Positions 47,716 to 57,797 of a stretch of 64,000 nt of DNA are shown here, in pieces; position 1 is the first letter of the stretch; every line of letters starts with the position of its first letter. The notes beneath the pieces are model-generated. The model was not told the DNA's origin. It saw only the letters and a program-made list of their open reading frames with translations, and ran no database searches. The position numbers were made by a program, and so were the translations under genes. This DNA comes from Lactobacillus sp. LL6 (GTDB taxonomy: Bacteria; Bacillota; Bacilli; Lactobacillales; Lactobacillaceae). Location of the stretch: contig NZ_VLLR01000002.1 of NCBI RefSeq assembly GCF_007570935.1, positions 248,001-312,000 on the forward strand, read 5' to 3'.

Positions 47716-49223
47716 TTATTTTATGTTAGACTCCCATAAATCTATAGAATTTAGTGCTCCTTTTAAATCGTCCTCTAATTTACTTTCAGAAGTATCTATA
47801 TTTAGTATATTATTAAAAATATAATACCTACATAATCTTTCTAAAACGGCATTAGTTTTAACTAAATATTTAAAACTATCTGATACTTTGTTTTCTCTAT
47901 CCTCTCCGTGAGTAATATTAACCCGTGTATTAACAATAAACGCTGTCCATTTATCTATAGATTTAAAACCATATTTAATTAATTCTTGTATTTCAGTAGA
48001 AAAATCACTAATAAATAGCTTTATTTTTTTATTTAATATTATGGGGTGTAATTCTTCCTTAGGTGGATTTTCCATCTTAGTAATTATCTTATTTATAGGT
48101 TCATATAATTCTTTAAATTGGTTGTCTAAGTCTTTATTTCCAACTTTTTTAAGATTATTTTTAAATTGTTTTTTCTTTCTCTTATAGTTTTAACAACTTC
48201 TACATTTTCTAGTTCTTTCCTATTATCTTTCTTTTCTTTTTTATCAGCATACAGATTTTCTATGGCTTGAGTCAAATCAATTAATTTATGATCAGTATCC
48301 AAATAATTAACTATAATATTATAATTATGAGTTACAAAACCATTTAATAGTTTATTTTTATAAACTTTATTAAACATCCCACTTATAACAGCTTTCAAAG
48401 TATTAAGCGTAATTGCTCCTGAATAAATAGGATCGATATCATAATTTTTAAAACCATTTATATAATCTATATCCATTGGTAAAAACACTCTAGCCAAATC
48501 ATTATTTTCATTGGTTAAATAAATATATTCTGGTTCTAATCTAGTTTTGTAATATAGTGAAAGCCCTCTTTTTAGTTTAATAATCATACTACTTATATCA
48601 TCTAAATTACTAATATAAGTATCAAATTTAATATCAAAAAATATTTTAGACTCATTCTTTCTAACTATAAAAATATCAAATTTCAAGCCCTTATAACTAA
48701 TTCTACAAATATATTTTTTATCACATAAAATATGGTTTTCATTATATTTGTGATATTGAGATTCACAATTAAATATTTGCATCAAATAATCATTTATATT
48801 ATCAAAAGAAACTAAAACATCAGTATAGCGTGCAGCTAAACTTTTACTATCCCTATATATAATTACAGTCTTCATACCTAACTTTTGCTGATGCAAATCT
48901 GTAAAATTAGGTGATACTATGTCTTCACTTTCATATGCATCAATTAATTTCACATATAATCCATTAAAATTAACCCCATATATTTCCAAAGCTTTCGAAG
49001 GACTATATCTATTACCCAATTTTTTATCTAAGCTTTTAGTAGAATGAGTTAAGCTTTGATATAACGATAAGTTCCAACTATTTTTATTATTAATTAAACT
49101 TCCGTATCTTCTGTCTTTATTTTCTCTATCAATTTTATCTTTTGATAATGCCCATGCACCATCAAATTCTATAGAATCCTTCAATGTTAATACTTCTAAT
49201 TCTGACCAACTTAAATACTTCAT
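47716..49223 (-). pseudogene. ApeA-like HEPN protein split by one frameshift
   Basis: Two frames, 49223-48126 (365 aa) and about 48145-47716, join into a protein of about 502 aa if one A is added to an A6 run at 48169-48174 or 48145-48150. The N-terminal half matches the pattern of ApeA N-terminal domains (FDGAWALS, RYGSLINNKNSWNLSL, ALEIYGVNFNGLYVKLIDAY). The last part is a helical HEPN-like domain with the RNase motif R-x4-H in NTRVNITHG. ApeA-type HEPN proteins are anti-phage RNases acting by abortive infection. A good AAGGAG precedes the ATG. It is 39 bases downstream of another HEPN-motif gene in the same direction. As sequenced, the HEPN motif would not be translated with the N-terminal half. 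Confidence 0.62.
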
Positions 49224-49262
49224 AATTTTTATCTCCTTATTTTTAAAATTCTATAATCTTTT

Positions 49263-50405
49263 TTAATCCCAACTAATACGTAATAATTGGTCAAAAATTA
49301 ATAATAATTTTATAAATACAATATCTGTATATCTATCCGGATTAACTCGTCCGTGATCTATTGAATGTCTTCCAATTCCAACCTTATCTATACCATCAGG
49401 AAAATTCTGAAACTTACCATTCCATAAATATATTAATACCACCATTAATAGTTCTAAATCACTATTTTCATAAATTTTCTTTTCAGTTTTCTCCAAATTC
49501 GTTTTTATTAAGTGTCCACTAGAACTATTAAGCAATCCTAAACGTTGAGCTACAGCATTTTCAATAAGAGTCATAAGATTAGTAATTAATAACTGACAAT
49601 TACCAAAATCTTGCTTTAAAGTTTTTTGAAATCTTCTCAAATAATCAACATAACTTTTAGGATAAAATTTAGATTTTGCCACTAAATTAATTACTTCTTC
49701 TAGTCTTTTAAAAGTATTTTGATAATTATTCTTTGTATAAAAATCAATAACTATATTTTCTAAGCTTTTCACTTTTCTATTAGCCTTATTTTTTATATGT
49801 TCAATCTTATCTTTTAACTCTAAGTCAATATCATTATTATAAATAATAACCCATTTCTTTTTTAATAAAGCATATTGTAAAATATAAGGATTAGGTGGGA
49901 GACATAAAATATTATTAATATCTTTAATCCAAGTAACATTTTGATTATATGGTACAAATACCTTTTCCAAATAAGATATATTTAATTTACCTAATGCTTC
50001 TTGAACTACCGAAATCTGAGTTAAAAAATTATTATTCGTTAATGTATTTTGCTGTCCTATCCAACTATTAATAGTTGGTATAATTTTATTACTATTTATT
50101 ACTTTATTAAATTGATTTAAGCCAGTAGTTTGAGGAATTGTAGAGATATTATTTGTAGCCACTTCAATTAATTTACTTTGTGTATACGTTAATCTATGAA
50201 GCTCTTCACTATATTTATTAAAACGATTATTAATATTATTTTGCTGATTAATATACTGCACATAAGATGGAGTAACTTTACTTAAAGCTGCAATTCCTTT
50301 AAAATTTTGAGTTTTTAATTTACTCGTAGCAGGAATTAACTTATTCATATTATTCATTGTAGCTAATTTATTTTTTAAAAAATTAGAATTATCTTTTTTA
50401 CTCAT
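49263..50405 (-). CDS. HEPN-motif protein, probable partner in a defence module
   Basis: This 380-aa protein is Asn- and Lys-rich and mostly helical. The N-terminal 150 residues hold Q/N-rich helical stretches (YINQQNNINNRFNKYSEELHR). The C-terminus has GRHSIDHGRVNPDRYTDIVF, where R346-x4-H351 fits the R-x4-6-H catalytic motif of HEPN RNases and resembles the NRH-ILHG motif of predicted abortive-infection proteins. AGAAGAGGAAA precedes the ATG. It follows the hsdS terminator and lies just before the ApeA-like gene, so the two probably form one operon. The exact family is not recognised. Confidence 0.6.
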   Translation of the reverse strand: MSKKDNSNFLKNKLATMNNMNKLIPATSKLKTQNFKGIAALSKVTPSYVQYINQQNNINNRFNKYSEELHRLTYTQSKLIEVATNNISTIPQTTGLNQFNKVINSNKIIPTINSWIGQQNTLTNNNFLTQISVVQEALGKLNISYLEKVFVPYNQNVTWIKDINNILCLPPNPYILQYALLKKKWVIIYNNDIDLELKDKIEHIKNKANRKVKSLENIVIDFYTKNNYQNTFKRLEEVINLVAKSKFYPKSYVDYLRRFQKTLKQDFGNCQLLITNLMTLIENAVAQRLGLLNSSSGHLIKTNLEKTEKKIYENSDLELLMVVLIYLWNGKFQNFPDGIDKVGIGRHSIDHGRVNPDRYTDIVFIKLLLIFDQLLRISWD

Positions 50406-50529
50406 ATATTTCCTCTTCTTATAAAATCATACAATAAACAGTGTATTACAAATACTAATACCACTACATATTGAAATCAAGATAAAATTTAATTAGCTAA
50501 TGATCAAAAATGTCAAGTATTGATAAAAT

Positions 50530-50559
50530 AAAAAAGATGATATTTTAATTTATCATCTT
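50530..50559 (-). terminator. Terminator of the restriction-modification operon
   Basis: AAGATGATA and TATCATCTT form a stem that overlaps the hsdS stop codon (50545-50547), followed on the minus strand by TTTTATTTT. Confidence 0.75.
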
Positions 50560-51999
50560 CATAATAGATTCTATTTGATTAACAATTCGTTGCTGTTCTT
50601 CTAATGGTGGCATTAATATTAAAACCTGCTTTAAATTTGCAGCCTTAATTCCTTTAACTGTACTACCTGTAGCTTTTTCATTTAAAAACTTTTGAAAAAT
50701 ATTTGACTGCATAAAATAAGACATAAATTTATTATTCTGCAAATTTGATACTTTTCTAAGTGTAATCAATCTTTGAGCAGTAGCAATTGGTTCATCAAAG
50801 TCATTAATGGCTATTAACCCCATAGGTGCTTCAGTAGTAATAAAGATATCACCTTTCACTACATCACCACGTGTACTTCTTTCTACAAATTCTGTCTTAC
50901 TTATAAATTCTTCTGGCTTAACAGATATATAACCCATTCTAACATTTTTTGCTGTAATCAACCTAATACCAGATGAAATCTTGTGCGGAGTTTTACCTCT
51001 ATAATCAATAAAGTCATAAATCTCCCCCAATCTCACCCATTCCCAACTATCAGAGATGTCAAATGGCTTCTCATCATCGGTGATTTCAGGGAGCTTCTTA
51101 CTCTTCTTAATCTTACCTTCCTTAACCAGTTCTGCCTTTTCTGCCTTAATCTTCTCAAGCAGCACGCTTGCTGGTTTATCATCTGGATTCTGCTTGACCA
51201 GCTTCCCACGCATTGCCAAGTCCAGCACCTTAGAGCGCAACATCTTCTTGAATTCATCGTATTGTTGATTAGAAGATTCGACTTTGCGAAGCAAAGCGAA
51301 GAGCTCTGCTATTTTAGCAGCGATTCGACTTTGCTCTTCTAGTGGCGGGAAAGGGACTGATGCTAAAAGTAAATCATCTCTAGAAACACCCGGAATCATA
51401 CTTTTCGCTTTACTTTGCAACTCTTTTACATAGTATTCAATAAAGTATTTTTGAAAATCTCGATTCAAATTATAAATATTTTTTATTCCCATAATTTGAC
51501 GCGCAATATGAGCTTTAGGAATATCTAAAATTGCTATTTTCCCTATAGTTCCCTTTACAGAAAGAAGTAAAGTACCTTGTTCTACTATTACACTAGGATT
51601 ATTAACCCACTCTGTAATATTAATTATTCCTTGATTATTAATATTACTTGCTCCTGTTATATAAGGCATTGAATTAACATCAGGAGTAGATAAATGATCT
51701 TTTTTTGTAATATCTCTTCCAGATATTAATGCAATAACCTCCCCCAATCTCACCCATTCCCAGCTATCAGGAATGTCAAAGGGCTTCTCAGTATCAGTAA
51801 TTTCAGGCAAAGCTTTACTCTTCTTAATCTTACCTTCTTTAACCAGCTCTTCTTTTTCCGCTTTAATTTTCTCTAAGAGTACGCTTGCTGGTTCATCTGT
51901 TGGATCTTGCTTGACGAGCTTTCCTCGCATTGCTAAGTCCAGTATCTTCTCTCTTAATGCCTGTGCATCGAACTCCAAGCTATTAGTCTTCATCATCAA
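50545..51999 (-). CDS. hsdS: Type I restriction-modification specificity subunit
   Basis: This protein chooses the DNA target of the type I complex. The 484 aa contain two target-recognition domains (about 80-200 and 310-440), each preceded by an almost identical conserved block. The blocks read LDLAMRGKLVKQ, then ASVLLEKIKAEK, KIKKSK and PFDI-DSWEWVRLGE (residues about 15-90 and 255-330). The next-to-last segment of each half is P-LEEQ-RI. The two-fold layout is normal for HsdS. It overlaps the end of hsdM by about 15 bases, which means translational coupling. The real start is likely one of the ATGs at 51996 or 51993 rather than the TTG at 51999. Confidence 0.9.
   Translation of the reverse strand: MMMKTNSLEFDAQALREKILDLAMRGKLVKQDPTDEPASVLLEKIKAEKEELVKEGKIKKSKALPEITDTEKPFDIPDSWEWVRLGEVIALISGRDITKKDHLSTPDVNSMPYITGASNINNQGIINITEWVNNPSVIVEQGTLLLSVKGTIGKIAILDIPKAHIARQIMGIKNIYNLNRDFQKYFIEYYVKELQSKAKSMIPGVSRDDLLLASVPFPPLEEQSRIAAKIAELFALLRKVESSNQQYDEFKKMLRSKVLDLAMRGKLVKQNPDDKPASVLLEKIKAEKAELVKEGKIKKSKKLPEITDDEKPFDISDSWEWVRLGEIYDFIDYRGKTPHKISSGIRLITAKNVRMGYISVKPEEFISKTEFVERSTRGDVVKGDIFITTEAPMGLIAINDFDEPIATAQRLITLRKVSNLQNNKFMSYFMQSNIFQKFLNEKATGSTVKGIKAANLKQVLILMPPLEEQQRIVNQIESIMKMIN
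51022..51243 (-). repeat. Conserved-region repeat in hsdS, copy 2
   Basis: About 220 bp here are closely similar to 51739-51960 in direct orientation (offset 717 bp). They encode the central conserved region; the other copy encodes the N-terminal one. Such repeats allow target-domain exchange by recombination. Confidence 0.8.
51739..51960 (-). repeat. Conserved-region repeat in hsdS, copy 1
   Basis: This is the partner of 51022-51243. It encodes the N-terminal conserved block before the first target-recognition domain. Confidence 0.8.
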
Positions 52000-53446
52000 T
52001 CCCCTTTAATGCTTCATTAAGCTGCTCAATGGCATCCCTAATCTCTCTCGACTTCTCATCCATTCCCTTTAAGATCTCACCAAGTGACAATTGCACCTTC
52101 TCTTCTTCATCACTCATCCAAGAAATATCTAAACTGGTATTTGGACGCTTCAAGATTTCATCAATTGTAAACTTACGCCAGCGACCATTTGGATTCTTTT
52201 CCTTGTCCCAAGTCTCTACACGCTTAGTTCTATCATCTACACAGAATAGTTTTTCAAAGTCGGTAAAATCTTTTTCATTAAGGGGATTTCTCTTACCAAA
52301 TGACCGCATTTGATGACGCATGTCATAAATCCAAACATCTTTAGTATTTCCCTTATCTTCTTTTCCGCGTGTAAAGAACAAGACATTAGTTTGCACACCT
52401 TGAGCATAAAAAATCCCAGTTGGCAATCTCAAGATAGTATGCAAGTTGCACTTCTCCATTAAGTCGCGTCTGATTTCTTCACCTTTTCCATCAGCAAATA
52501 ACACGTTATCAGGCACCACAACTGCAGCACGAGCCTTGCCATTATGCTTAAGTGAATTATAGATAATTTGCAAGAAGTTAAGTTGCTTGTTGGAAGTTGG
52601 AAAAGTCAAGTCTTCACGTCCGCTACTTGTATCAGCACCTTTTTTAGTACCAAATGGTGGATTAGTTAAGACCACATCAAAGTTCTTCATCCACATTCCA
52701 TTAGCTGATAAAGAATCTCCTTGGCGCAAATCTCCATCCATTTTATGCAAGTATTCATTCATCATTGCTAAACGGTGGGTATTAGGAACAAGTTCCATTC
52801 CAGTGAAGGCATCTTCAGTTTGGAATTTATATTAATCGTCATTCAAATTACTATAGTCATCATACTTATCTCTTAAGTATTGATTAGCTCCTACCATAAA
52901 GCCAAAAGTTCCAGCTGCTGGGTCATTCATTCTCTCGCCTAATTCTGGCTTAGTCATTTTGACCATCATGTTGATTAATGGACGTGGCGTGAAGTATTGA
53001 CCAGCTCCTGATTTAACTTCGCTGGCGTTTTTCTCCATTAAGCCTTCATACATCTCTCCCAGACCTTCTTCACTAGCTTCATACCAATCAAGCTCATCAA
53101 TATCATGGACGATTTTGTCTAAGTTTTTCGGCTTATCAAGTGAAGTTGAAGCATTAGCATAAATGGCGTTAATTTTAGGGTTATTAACAATTGTTGGATT
53201 ACCCAAGTCAATCAGCATTTGACGGTAGAAGTCCATCAAGTCGCGTCCCTCATGCTTGATAAGATTATTCCAATGATATTTTTCGGGGATTTGATTTTCT
53301 AATTTTTCATCAGCTTCGTCTACCATCTTCAAGAACAAGATATAAGTAAGTTCTGTGATATAGTCTTGATAACTTACCCCATCATCGCGCAGAACATTAC
53401 ATTCATTCCATAACTTTTGTACAATTTCTTGCGTCGTCATTGCCAT
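51983..53446 (-). pseudogene. hsdM: Type I DNA methyltransferase subunit with an in-frame stop
   Basis: HsdM methylates adenine with S-adenosylmethionine and is needed for both methylation and restriction. The frame is split by a TAA (52834-52832) right after DYSNLNDD. Reading continues in the same frame as YKFQTEDAFTG and then MELVPNTHRLAMMNEYL, so this is a nonsense change of one codon (codon 205), not a frameshift. The upstream part (204 aa) has the helical N-terminal domain and the AdoMet motif DPAAGTFGF (175-183). The downstream part (271 aa from the next ATG, 52798) has the catalytic NPPFG. Total length would be about 487 codons, normal for HsdM. A start at 52798 could make two halves that might associate, but this is unproven. 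Stop of hsdM and start of hsdS overlap. Confidence 0.85.
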
Positions 53447-53459
53447 TTATTTTTCTCTC

Positions 53460-56400
53460 CTACACATATAAGTTTTCATTTAAAGTAACAATAATTTGGT
53501 CTATATTTTCATCGAAAATCTTCTTCATTCTACGATAGCCACCATTAGTCTTAAAGTAACTCATTCCATCAAAGATGGTTTTTGCATCTGGACCTAGCAG
53601 ATCATTACTTAAGAGTTCATTTTCAATATTCGTGAGCCACTTCTCTTGTTTAGGGTTCCATTCAGTCATTCCCCTAACTTTTTGCATGGCATTATGAATT
53701 CTCACATCATGGTCAACTAACTCCGTATTATTAGTAACATTTCTAATAAAGCTAATAATATCAGCTGTAGTTTGAACATGGTATTCTTCTTTCCATGCTT
53801 CTTGTAAATGACTAATTTTGAAACCTTCTTCATCTAAAGTCAACTTAAGTTTCTTTAATTCTGCTAAAGTAAGCTGGCTAGGATTATTTTTCATTTTTTG
53901 TAATTCTGGGATAGCATCCAGATTGTTTTTTATATAATTAGAGAACCTTTCAAGATAATTTTCTGAATTTTCACTATTGCCATAATTGCGACTTGTTCCT
54001 ACAAATTCATCTTCTTCATCTGAAAGAATCTTCTTAGCGCCATTCACCAGCTGCATCTTATCTAAAGTTTCTAATTTTGGCCATTCTTTCATAAATTTAT
54101 CTTTTGATAATTTACTTAGACTTCTTGCCCATTCATCAACTGAAGAAATTTGAGTTAATTGCTCAAACTTTTTCTTATTTTCATCATTCATTCGTTTGAT
54201 TTTACGCTCAACAGCTCCTGCCATATCAGTTTGATAAGGAGTAGTGTTATCTTGAACTTCGAAGAAGTCTTTTTTATGTTTCATAAAGTAATGCACATTA
54301 TGGCCCGGATCTTTAACTACCGGTTTCATATTTGTAACCTTATTCATTGCCTCATAAATACCAACTGCATCATAGATATGGAAGATAGATTTATTAATTT
54401 CAGGACACAATCTTGTAGCTCTTCCCAGCATCTGCTCATAGAGGATACGAGATTTTACTCTACGTAAGAACACCAGATTAGTAATTTCTGGCACATCCAC
54501 ACCAGTAGTCAAGAGATCAACAGTGACTGCAATATTTGGATATTGCTCATTTTTAAAGCGACGAATTTCATAATCTGGATGTCTAAGTGAACCGGTAATT
54601 TTTTCAATGGCATCATCATCCACTGGATTGCCCTGATCCTTGAATGCCTTTTTAAGTAAGTGCACAATCATATCGGCATGAGCATCGTTTGCTGCAAAAA
54701 TTAAGGTCTTTCCTTGACTGCTGTCATTAGGATCTAGATATTGCTTAGCAAGTTGTTCACATACTACTTTATTGAAGCTTTCATTAATAACTTGCTTATT
54801 AAAATCTCCGACATCAAAATCCATATCATCCGGAAGTTTTTCTGTAGCAATTGTTTGTTCAGCTTCATTGTAGACACTTACACTAGCATTCTTTTTGAAA
54901 TGGATTCCTTCTTGAGAAAGTTTAGTTTTAATTATAGTTGGTGCATCATGGTCAACTAAGTATCCATCAATTACCGCTTGTTGATAACTATAAGTATAGA
55001 CTGGCTGACCAAAGATTTCTGTTGTTTGTAAAGCTGGCGTGGCAGTCATTCCAAGTGCAGCTGCATCAAAGTAATCAACTACTCGGCGATACTGGCTAAC
55101 ATAGTCATCTTGATTGTAAAACTTGTACTCATCATCACTTAAGTCTTTATCTTCAGCATATCCACGGTGAGCTTCATCAACAATAATAAAATCATATTGA
55201 CCAACAGTCGGCTTATCTTTTTCATCTTCAGTGAAAAATAGCCGTTTAATCATCCCTTGCACAGTCGCAATCTGAATTTTAGTAGTTGCTTCTGGCATTT
55301 GGTCATTTAATTCTTTTAAGCCATAAATCTCAGCAATTGTGTTTGCCCCAATTTTATTATTCTTGATTACGCCAGCTGTTTGTTCACCTAAAGAGCGCCT
55401 ATCAACTAAATAAAGAATACGGCGAGCACGTTTGTGCAATAATAGCCGGTACATCAATGCAATTGCAGTTCTAGTTTTACCAGTTCCTGTTGCCATTGAA
55501 AGTAAAATACGCTTTTGTCCTTTAGCAACAGCTGCTTCAATTGCCTTAACTGCTTCAACTTGGTAATCACGTTTAGAAATAAAGTTTGGGAAATCTTGAT
55601 CATCAAATAATTCTTTATTTGATTCTTCTTTTTTAGTTGCAGTCAACTTTAATTTTAAATCATCAGGTGAATGGAAACTTTCTAAAGCATAACTACTTTC
55701 CTTAGGATTACGTGCATCCCAGAACCAAATCCCAGACTTTTCCTGATATTGTTTCAAGTATGGACGCCCATTAGCCGTATAAATAAATGGAACTTGATAA
55801 TTACCCATATCTTCATTAACTAAAGTATATACATTGCTATATTGAACTTCACTAGCATATTCTTTAGGTTGTGCCATTTGACCAGCAATATCTTCATCCC
55901 AGCGCTTAGCTTCAATAATTCCATAGAATTCTAACCCCCGGAACAAGGCATAGTCAGCACGTTGACCATTAGGCAATACCCACTCAGCAATAGCTAAATT
56001 TCGTCCTTTTTCAGGCAAAGTTTTTTTAGTTTGATTATTTAAATTAACACTGTCAGCTTCCCAACCAGCGTCACGCAATTGCTCATCAATTAGCTGCCTA
56101 GTTTCTGCTTCTGATAAGTGATGCTTTTTAGCATAATTAACATTAACTTTATGACGTCTTTCTTGCTCTTCAGGTGTAATAACCACCTTTATCTTTTGAG
56201 CTTCTGCTTGCATTTTTTCAATTTGCTCAGTCAGACGCTTAATTTCTTCGGCTTGATTTTGAATAATTTTTCGATTATCTTCCGGAATCTGATAGTCTTT
56301 TAATTCATCTTGAGAATAAACTTCCAAAAACCACTGCCAAATTTGAAATGCCAATTTGTCTACTTTAAGTGCCATAGCAGGTGTTGCAACAAACTGGTCA

Positions 56401-56693
56401 TCATGGGTAGCTTTGTTTCTGTTTAAACGCAAGATGTTCAATGCTCCCAATATCGCAGCTGGATAATCATTATTAGAGCGGGCAAGTTTTTCAATACGTT
56501 CTTTTTGATTCAATTCCCAGTCAACAATTTTATCTAAGTGCATGATTTCTTTAGCTAATTGTTCACCAAAAGTTCCAAATACAGTTAAACTGCTACAAGC
56601 ATCAGAATAAATCAAGCTTTCAGCACTACTAGCAAGCTTTGCGTATTTTTCATAATTCACATCTGCTGTCACAAAGTTAGACATAATTTTCAT
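53460..56693 (-). CDS. hsdR: Type I restriction endonuclease subunit (ATP-dependent translocase/nuclease)
   Basis: This 1077-aa protein is the motor and nuclease of the type I complex. It starts with a DUF4145-like helical domain (about 1-125, with RNKATHDD), then a short coiled-coil (residues about 140-170). Next is the HsdR nuclease domain, with the D-x-n-E-x-K pattern around ADYALFRGLEFYGIIEAKRW, and the superfamily 2 helicase with ATGTGKTRTA (about residue 400) and DEAHRG (about 504). A C-terminal helical region follows. The start is likely the ATG at 56684 (MSNFVTADV), which has AAAAGGATG nine bases upstream; the ATG at 56693 is inside that region. It is the first gene of the hsdR-hsdM-hsdS operon, and hsdM follows 13 bases after its stop. 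Confidence 0.92.
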   Translation of the reverse strand: MKIMSNFVTADVNYEKYAKLASSAESLIYSDACSSLTVFGTFGEQLAKEIMHLDKIVDWELNQKERIEKLARSNNDYPAAILGALNILRLNRNKATHDDQFVATPAMALKVDKLAFQIWQWFLEVYSQDELKDYQIPEDNRKIIQNQAEEIKRLTEQIEKMQAEAQKIKVVITPEEQERRHKVNVNYAKKHHLSEAETRQLIDEQLRDAGWEADSVNLNNQTKKTLPEKGRNLAIAEWVLPNGQRADYALFRGLEFYGIIEAKRWDEDIAGQMAQPKEYASEVQYSNVYTLVNEDMGNYQVPFIYTANGRPYLKQYQEKSGIWFWDARNPKESSYALESFHSPDDLKLKLTATKKEESNKELFDDQDFPNFISKRDYQVEAVKAIEAAVAKGQKRILLSMATGTGKTRTAIALMYRLLLHKRARRILYLVDRRSLGEQTAGVIKNNKIGANTIAEIYGLKELNDQMPEATTKIQIATVQGMIKRLFFTEDEKDKPTVGQYDFIIVDEAHRGYAEDKDLSDDEYKFYNQDDYVSQYRRVVDYFDAAALGMTATPALQTTEIFGQPVYTYSYQQAVIDGYLVDHDAPTIIKTKLSQEGIHFKKNASVSVYNEAEQTIATEKLPDDMDFDVGDFNKQVINESFNKVVCEQLAKQYLDPNDSSQGKTLIFAANDAHADMIVHLLKKAFKDQGNPVDDDAIEKITGSLRHPDYEIRRFKNEQYPNIAVTVDLLTTGVDVPEITNLVFLRRVKSRILYEQMLGRATRLCPEINKSIFHIYDAVGIYEAMNKVTNMKPVVKDPGHNVHYFMKHKKDFFEVQDNTTPYQTDMAGAVERKIKRMNDENKKKFEQLTQISSVDEWARSLSKLSKDKFMKEWPKLETLDKMQLVNGAKKILSDEEDEFVGTSRNYGNSENSENYLERFSNYIKNNLDAIPELQKMKNNPSQLTLAELKKLKLTLDEEGFKISHLQEAWKEEYHVQTTADIISFIRNVTNNTELVDHDVRIHNAMQKVRGMTEWNPKQEKWLTNIENELLSNDLLGPDAKTIFDGMSYFKTNGGYRRMKKIFDENIDQIIVTLNENLYV

Positions 56694-56724
56694 CCTTTTA
56701 CCTAAAATTCTCCATAGTACCTCT

Positions 56725-56752
56725 ATTATAGCAAGATTGGCGAATTGACCAA
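56725..56752 (-). promoter_or_regulatory. Promoter of the type I restriction operon
   Basis: On the minus strand TTGGTC (56752-56747), a 16-base spacer and TATAAT (56730-56725) lie about 40 bases upstream of the hsdR start. Confidence 0.7.
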
Positions 56753-56768
56753 AATTATTTTTGATAAA

Positions 56769-56810
56769 TAAATACCTGTAGACCTCTCAAAAAAGGCTAC
56801 AGGTATTTTA
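56769..56810 (-). terminator. Terminator of lacL-lacM
   Basis: AATACCTGTAG and CTACAGGTATT form a stem after the lacM stop, with a T-containing tail on both strands. It separates the lac operon from hsdR. Confidence 0.8.
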
Positions 56811-56837
56811 ATTATATATTGCACATAAAAGTATTAA

Positions 56838-57797
56838 TTATTTTTTATTTATTATAAATGAAAATTCAATATCTTTATCACTAGGGATATGATATTTTTC
56901 TTCAACATCAGCACCCCAACTATCAATTCCGCCAACTCCGCGAACTTTGCCTGCAATAAGTAGTACAGTTCTGCGTGCAAGAGGTAACTCTTCAATGTGA
57001 GTTGCATTTTCAAGTTCTTCAGCAGTATATGGCAAACAGCTAAAGTTAAAAGGCTTATCTACTTGACTTATCTGCAAACTAAATGGCTCAGCAGAAGCAT
57101 CTGCATTATTTTGCGTATTAGTTCTTGTAATAGTTAAGTTATCTGTTTGCATATGCATTCCGTTTTCTTGAGGAACTAAATATTTTGTAACAGGAAGTCC
57201 TTCAATATGATAAGTTCCATGTTCTGCCCCAGCCATACGATCTGGATAAGTTTCACCAGATAAACCAGTATAGTCAAATCCAATCGCCTTAGTTGGCATA
57301 ATAAAGCGCATCCCTAACACTGGCAACTCTGGTAAATTGTTTTTACCAAAGTAATGCATCGTGACTTTAATTTCACCACCATTACTTACTTCATATGCAA
57401 TTTTAACTTGAGTACTTGGAATCGTTAAGGTTTCATAAGTATAGATTATCTTAATTTTATCAGCATACTCATTATTTGAAAATTGATTGGTATCTGGCGC
57501 AATTGGTAATTTTTCAAAATGATGGTCATCAACTGTTAAATCAATCCCAATGCATTTTTGAAACATATCTGCTCCCAGCCACTGAACTGACTTAATATTA
57601 AATCCACTTCCGCGATCATTATCAGTAGTTGCTCTCCAAAAACTTGGTGTAGGTACGCGATAGAGCCATTCTTTTCCAGCTAAGTTTAATGACTCTAGTC
57701 CTCCTCGATCATAACTAAATACATAAGAAAAGTCTTCACCTTCAATGCCAAGACTTGCATCACCATAAACTATATGTAAATTATTTGTGTAAGCCAT
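56838..57797 (-). CDS. lacM: Beta-galactosidase small subunit
   Basis: LacM (319 aa) corresponds to the C-terminal part (domain 5, beta-sandwich) of a full-length LacZ and completes the active site when bound to LacL. Visible features are the opening [49 protein letters not shown] (given in parts), and the late [13 protein letters not shown] region typical of the Bgal_small_N domain. It overlaps the end of lacL by 17 bases in another frame, the normal arrangement for lactobacillus LacLM. Acts in the cytosol on lactose. Confidence 0.93.
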   Translation of the reverse strand: MAYTNNLHIVYGDASLGIEGEDFSYVFSYDRGGLESLNLAGKEWLYRVPTPSFWRATTDNDRGSGFNIKSVQWLGADMFQKCIGIDLTVDDHHFEKLPIAPDTNQFSNNEYADKIKIIYTYETLTIPSTQVKIAYEVSNGGEIKVTMHYFGKNNLPELPVLGMRFIMPTKAIGFDYTGLSGETYPDRMAGAEHGTYHIEGLPVTKYLVPQENGMHMQTDNLTITRTNTQNNADASAEPFSLQISQVDKPFNFSCLPYTAEELENATHIEELPLARRTVLLIAGKVRGVGGIDSWGADVEEKYHIPSDKDIEFSFIINKK

